64,000 bases of DNA from Lamellibrachia luymesi (Eukaryota > Annelida > Polychaeta > Sabellida > Siboglinidae), in assembly GCA_009193005.1 (NCBI GenBank), contig SDWI01000457.1, positions 241,538 through 305,537 of the forward strand. Reading direction: 5' to 3'. Under the pieces are notes generated by a model. It ran no database searches, was not told where the DNA came from, and saw only the letters and a program-made list of their open reading frames with translations. Shown piece after piece: positions 62,371-64,000 of this stretch. Position 1 is the first letter of the stretch. Every line of letters starts with the position of its first letter. The translations under genes and the position numbers were made by a program.

Positions 62371-64000
62371 GTATGTACGAGAAAAAGATTCACTCTCTTC
62401 TGTGCTATTAATGCAGCAAAGATGGAAATGGGCGTCCAGCCAATTCGCCGGTTACGGGCGTGGCATCAAACAATTTGCGGTCTCCTACTGTGTAATCTCG
62501 ATTGCGGCTAACATTCGAATTATTGCTTAAAAGTAGTCGCGTTAAGAAACGATGTTTCCCGATTTTCGAAAGTTTTTGAAAATAATGTTTTCCTCACGAA
62601 TATGTAAATCGGGTTTACCGTAAATGGACATTAGCCCCATTACCGACACCGATCGATGCTATGGCGCCAATCACTACGTTATTAATATGCGGCAGATCAT
62701 ATACATTTATTCGCACATTGAATGAAACTGTGTTGATGGGTTTAACGTGGTATATATTTGCGCGTTTGTGGCATAAATTAAAAATTCCTTTTCGGCAGGA
62801 ATTCGGCAAGCCACGTGGCTGTTCCGGTCACCGGAATCGTTCCCTCATCGTTTACCAGAAACTACACCTTACAATGGTTTTATACAGTCAAAACGTTACA
62901 TGTGATCAAAATATCGTTGCACAAACCCATTAGTTATGATCTCATGCGTACATGTGGCCATGCCAGGATATGCTAAACTGTACTGGTTACTTATATTATA
63001 TTTGTAAGGGTGGGTGTGTTCGCAAAGTGTAACAGCCGCCGATGCGCTGCCGTTAGCGGCACGCAGATGGGTGACTCACTCACTGTCTGCCGTCTGGCTC
63101 AGCCAGCTGCGCAGTTTAGGTGACCGATGCTTGGGCAAATTACATCTGGCCGCAGTCTCTATGGAGACTAATTCCCAGTAGCGGGGATGTTGAGTCAAAG
63201 TGTGTGTCATTATGATTCAGTGCGAATGAACTTACGAGGTCACCACTTCCCATGTCCAGTGCTTATCAGTTATAACTGCCTGGGGCCACTGAATATTACA
63301 ATGATTAGTGAGCCACTGAATTCAGTGTTTCTCTTCCCCCTGTTCTTGATCTATAATTACACCTTTGATTTGAACAGACAAAATTACAAGCTCAACACTA
63401 GTGCACCTTCTTTTTAGATCCCTTTCGGCTTTTGTCCAAATACTGTGAGATTCTATTGTTAATTTAAGTTCATCGTTCTTTATTGGTGACAGCTGTCGGC
63501 TGTAGATCAGTGGGGGAGGGTAAAGTTATAGTGTTGAAAGGGGTCATTGGTATCTGTGACAGACATCTCACTGTGTTGATTCAGTTAGTGTTCACAATGT
63601 TACACTGGGTGCATGGTACACTAGAAATGAGACACTGGGTACACTCGCTGTTTATCTCTTAGATGTGGGTTATCGCTGATGTATGTAGGTTGGAATGACA
63701 CAGTCATCATACATTTAATTTTAAAAAATTGGCACCATCTAAGGTAGTGTTTGCAAGGCATGTTTGGGGATACACACACACACCAGCACACCCAACACTT
63801 CTGAATTTAAAAAGTAGCATTGTTAAATGTGTATACCCCTTTAATAGATTACAGATGTCATCCCAATGCCACATTTGCCACCTGGTGACTGCTCCAATTA
63901 CAAAACAAATAAAAATAAAATTATTAATAATATGACTTGACAGCTGGTCAACTCTGTGGAAATTGACCACTCCTACACTAGACATTCCCGGGCAGTGTCA
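62371..64000 (+). other. Intron 1 of the second beta-tubulin (partial)
   Basis: No exon, repeat array or recognisable element seen. It is moderately AT-rich, with an ACACACACACCAGCACACC stretch at about 63773-63790. Confidence 0.75.

Overview
This window is nuclear DNA from an animal, most likely a marine bilaterian invertebrate (a lophotrochozoan such as a mollusc would fit, but the sequence does not settle the phylum). The grounds are spliced genes with GT-AG introns, an intron of about 32 kb, an ortholog of the metazoan GATA cofactor FOG, decayed CR1/L2-type LINEs, tRNA-derived SINEs, MITE-like inverted-repeat elements, and many AT-rich microsatellites and minisatellites. It holds three genes, all on the + strand.

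Region 1 (1-2452) is 5' flank with a sequencing gap of 242 N inside a TA repeat and a possible TATA promoter near 2162. Region 2 (2453-47466) is one gene, a Friend-of-GATA (FOG/ZFPM) transcriptional cofactor. I could join six coding exons with matching phases into a 1241-residue protein: the NuRD-recruiting N-terminal motif (exon 1), a divergent PR-like domain (exons 2-4), five C2HC zinc fingers, five C2H2 fingers, one degenerate finger, and two CtBP-type PxDLS motifs. Intron 1 (31.9 kb) and intron 2 (6 kb) are filled with tandem arrays (38, 10, 22, 50-52, 26 and 69 bp units), mobile-element remnants and three dense clusters of GATA-factor sites. The clusters suggest that GATA proteins regulate the gene for their own cofactor.

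Region 3 (47467-57142) is intergenic. It carries a dead CR1-type LINE, a minus-strand SINE, several short tandem repeats and, just before the next gene, a concentration of CRE (TGACGT) sites. Region 4 (57143-61417) is a five-exon beta-tubulin gene. Its core has canonical length through residue 427, but the usual short acidic tail is replaced by a 72-residue Ser/Arg-rich tail of net positive charge. Region 5 (62314-64000) begins a second beta-tubulin gene in tandem. Only its canonical 57-nt first exon lies in the window.

The most unusual items are the basic-tailed beta-tubulin, the GATA-site clusters in the FOG intron, and a tandem array of about 20 SINE tRNA heads that runs into a SINE-like body. 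I saw no tRNA or rRNA genes, CRISPR arrays or viral genes. All statements on similarity come from reading motifs by eye; no search was run.
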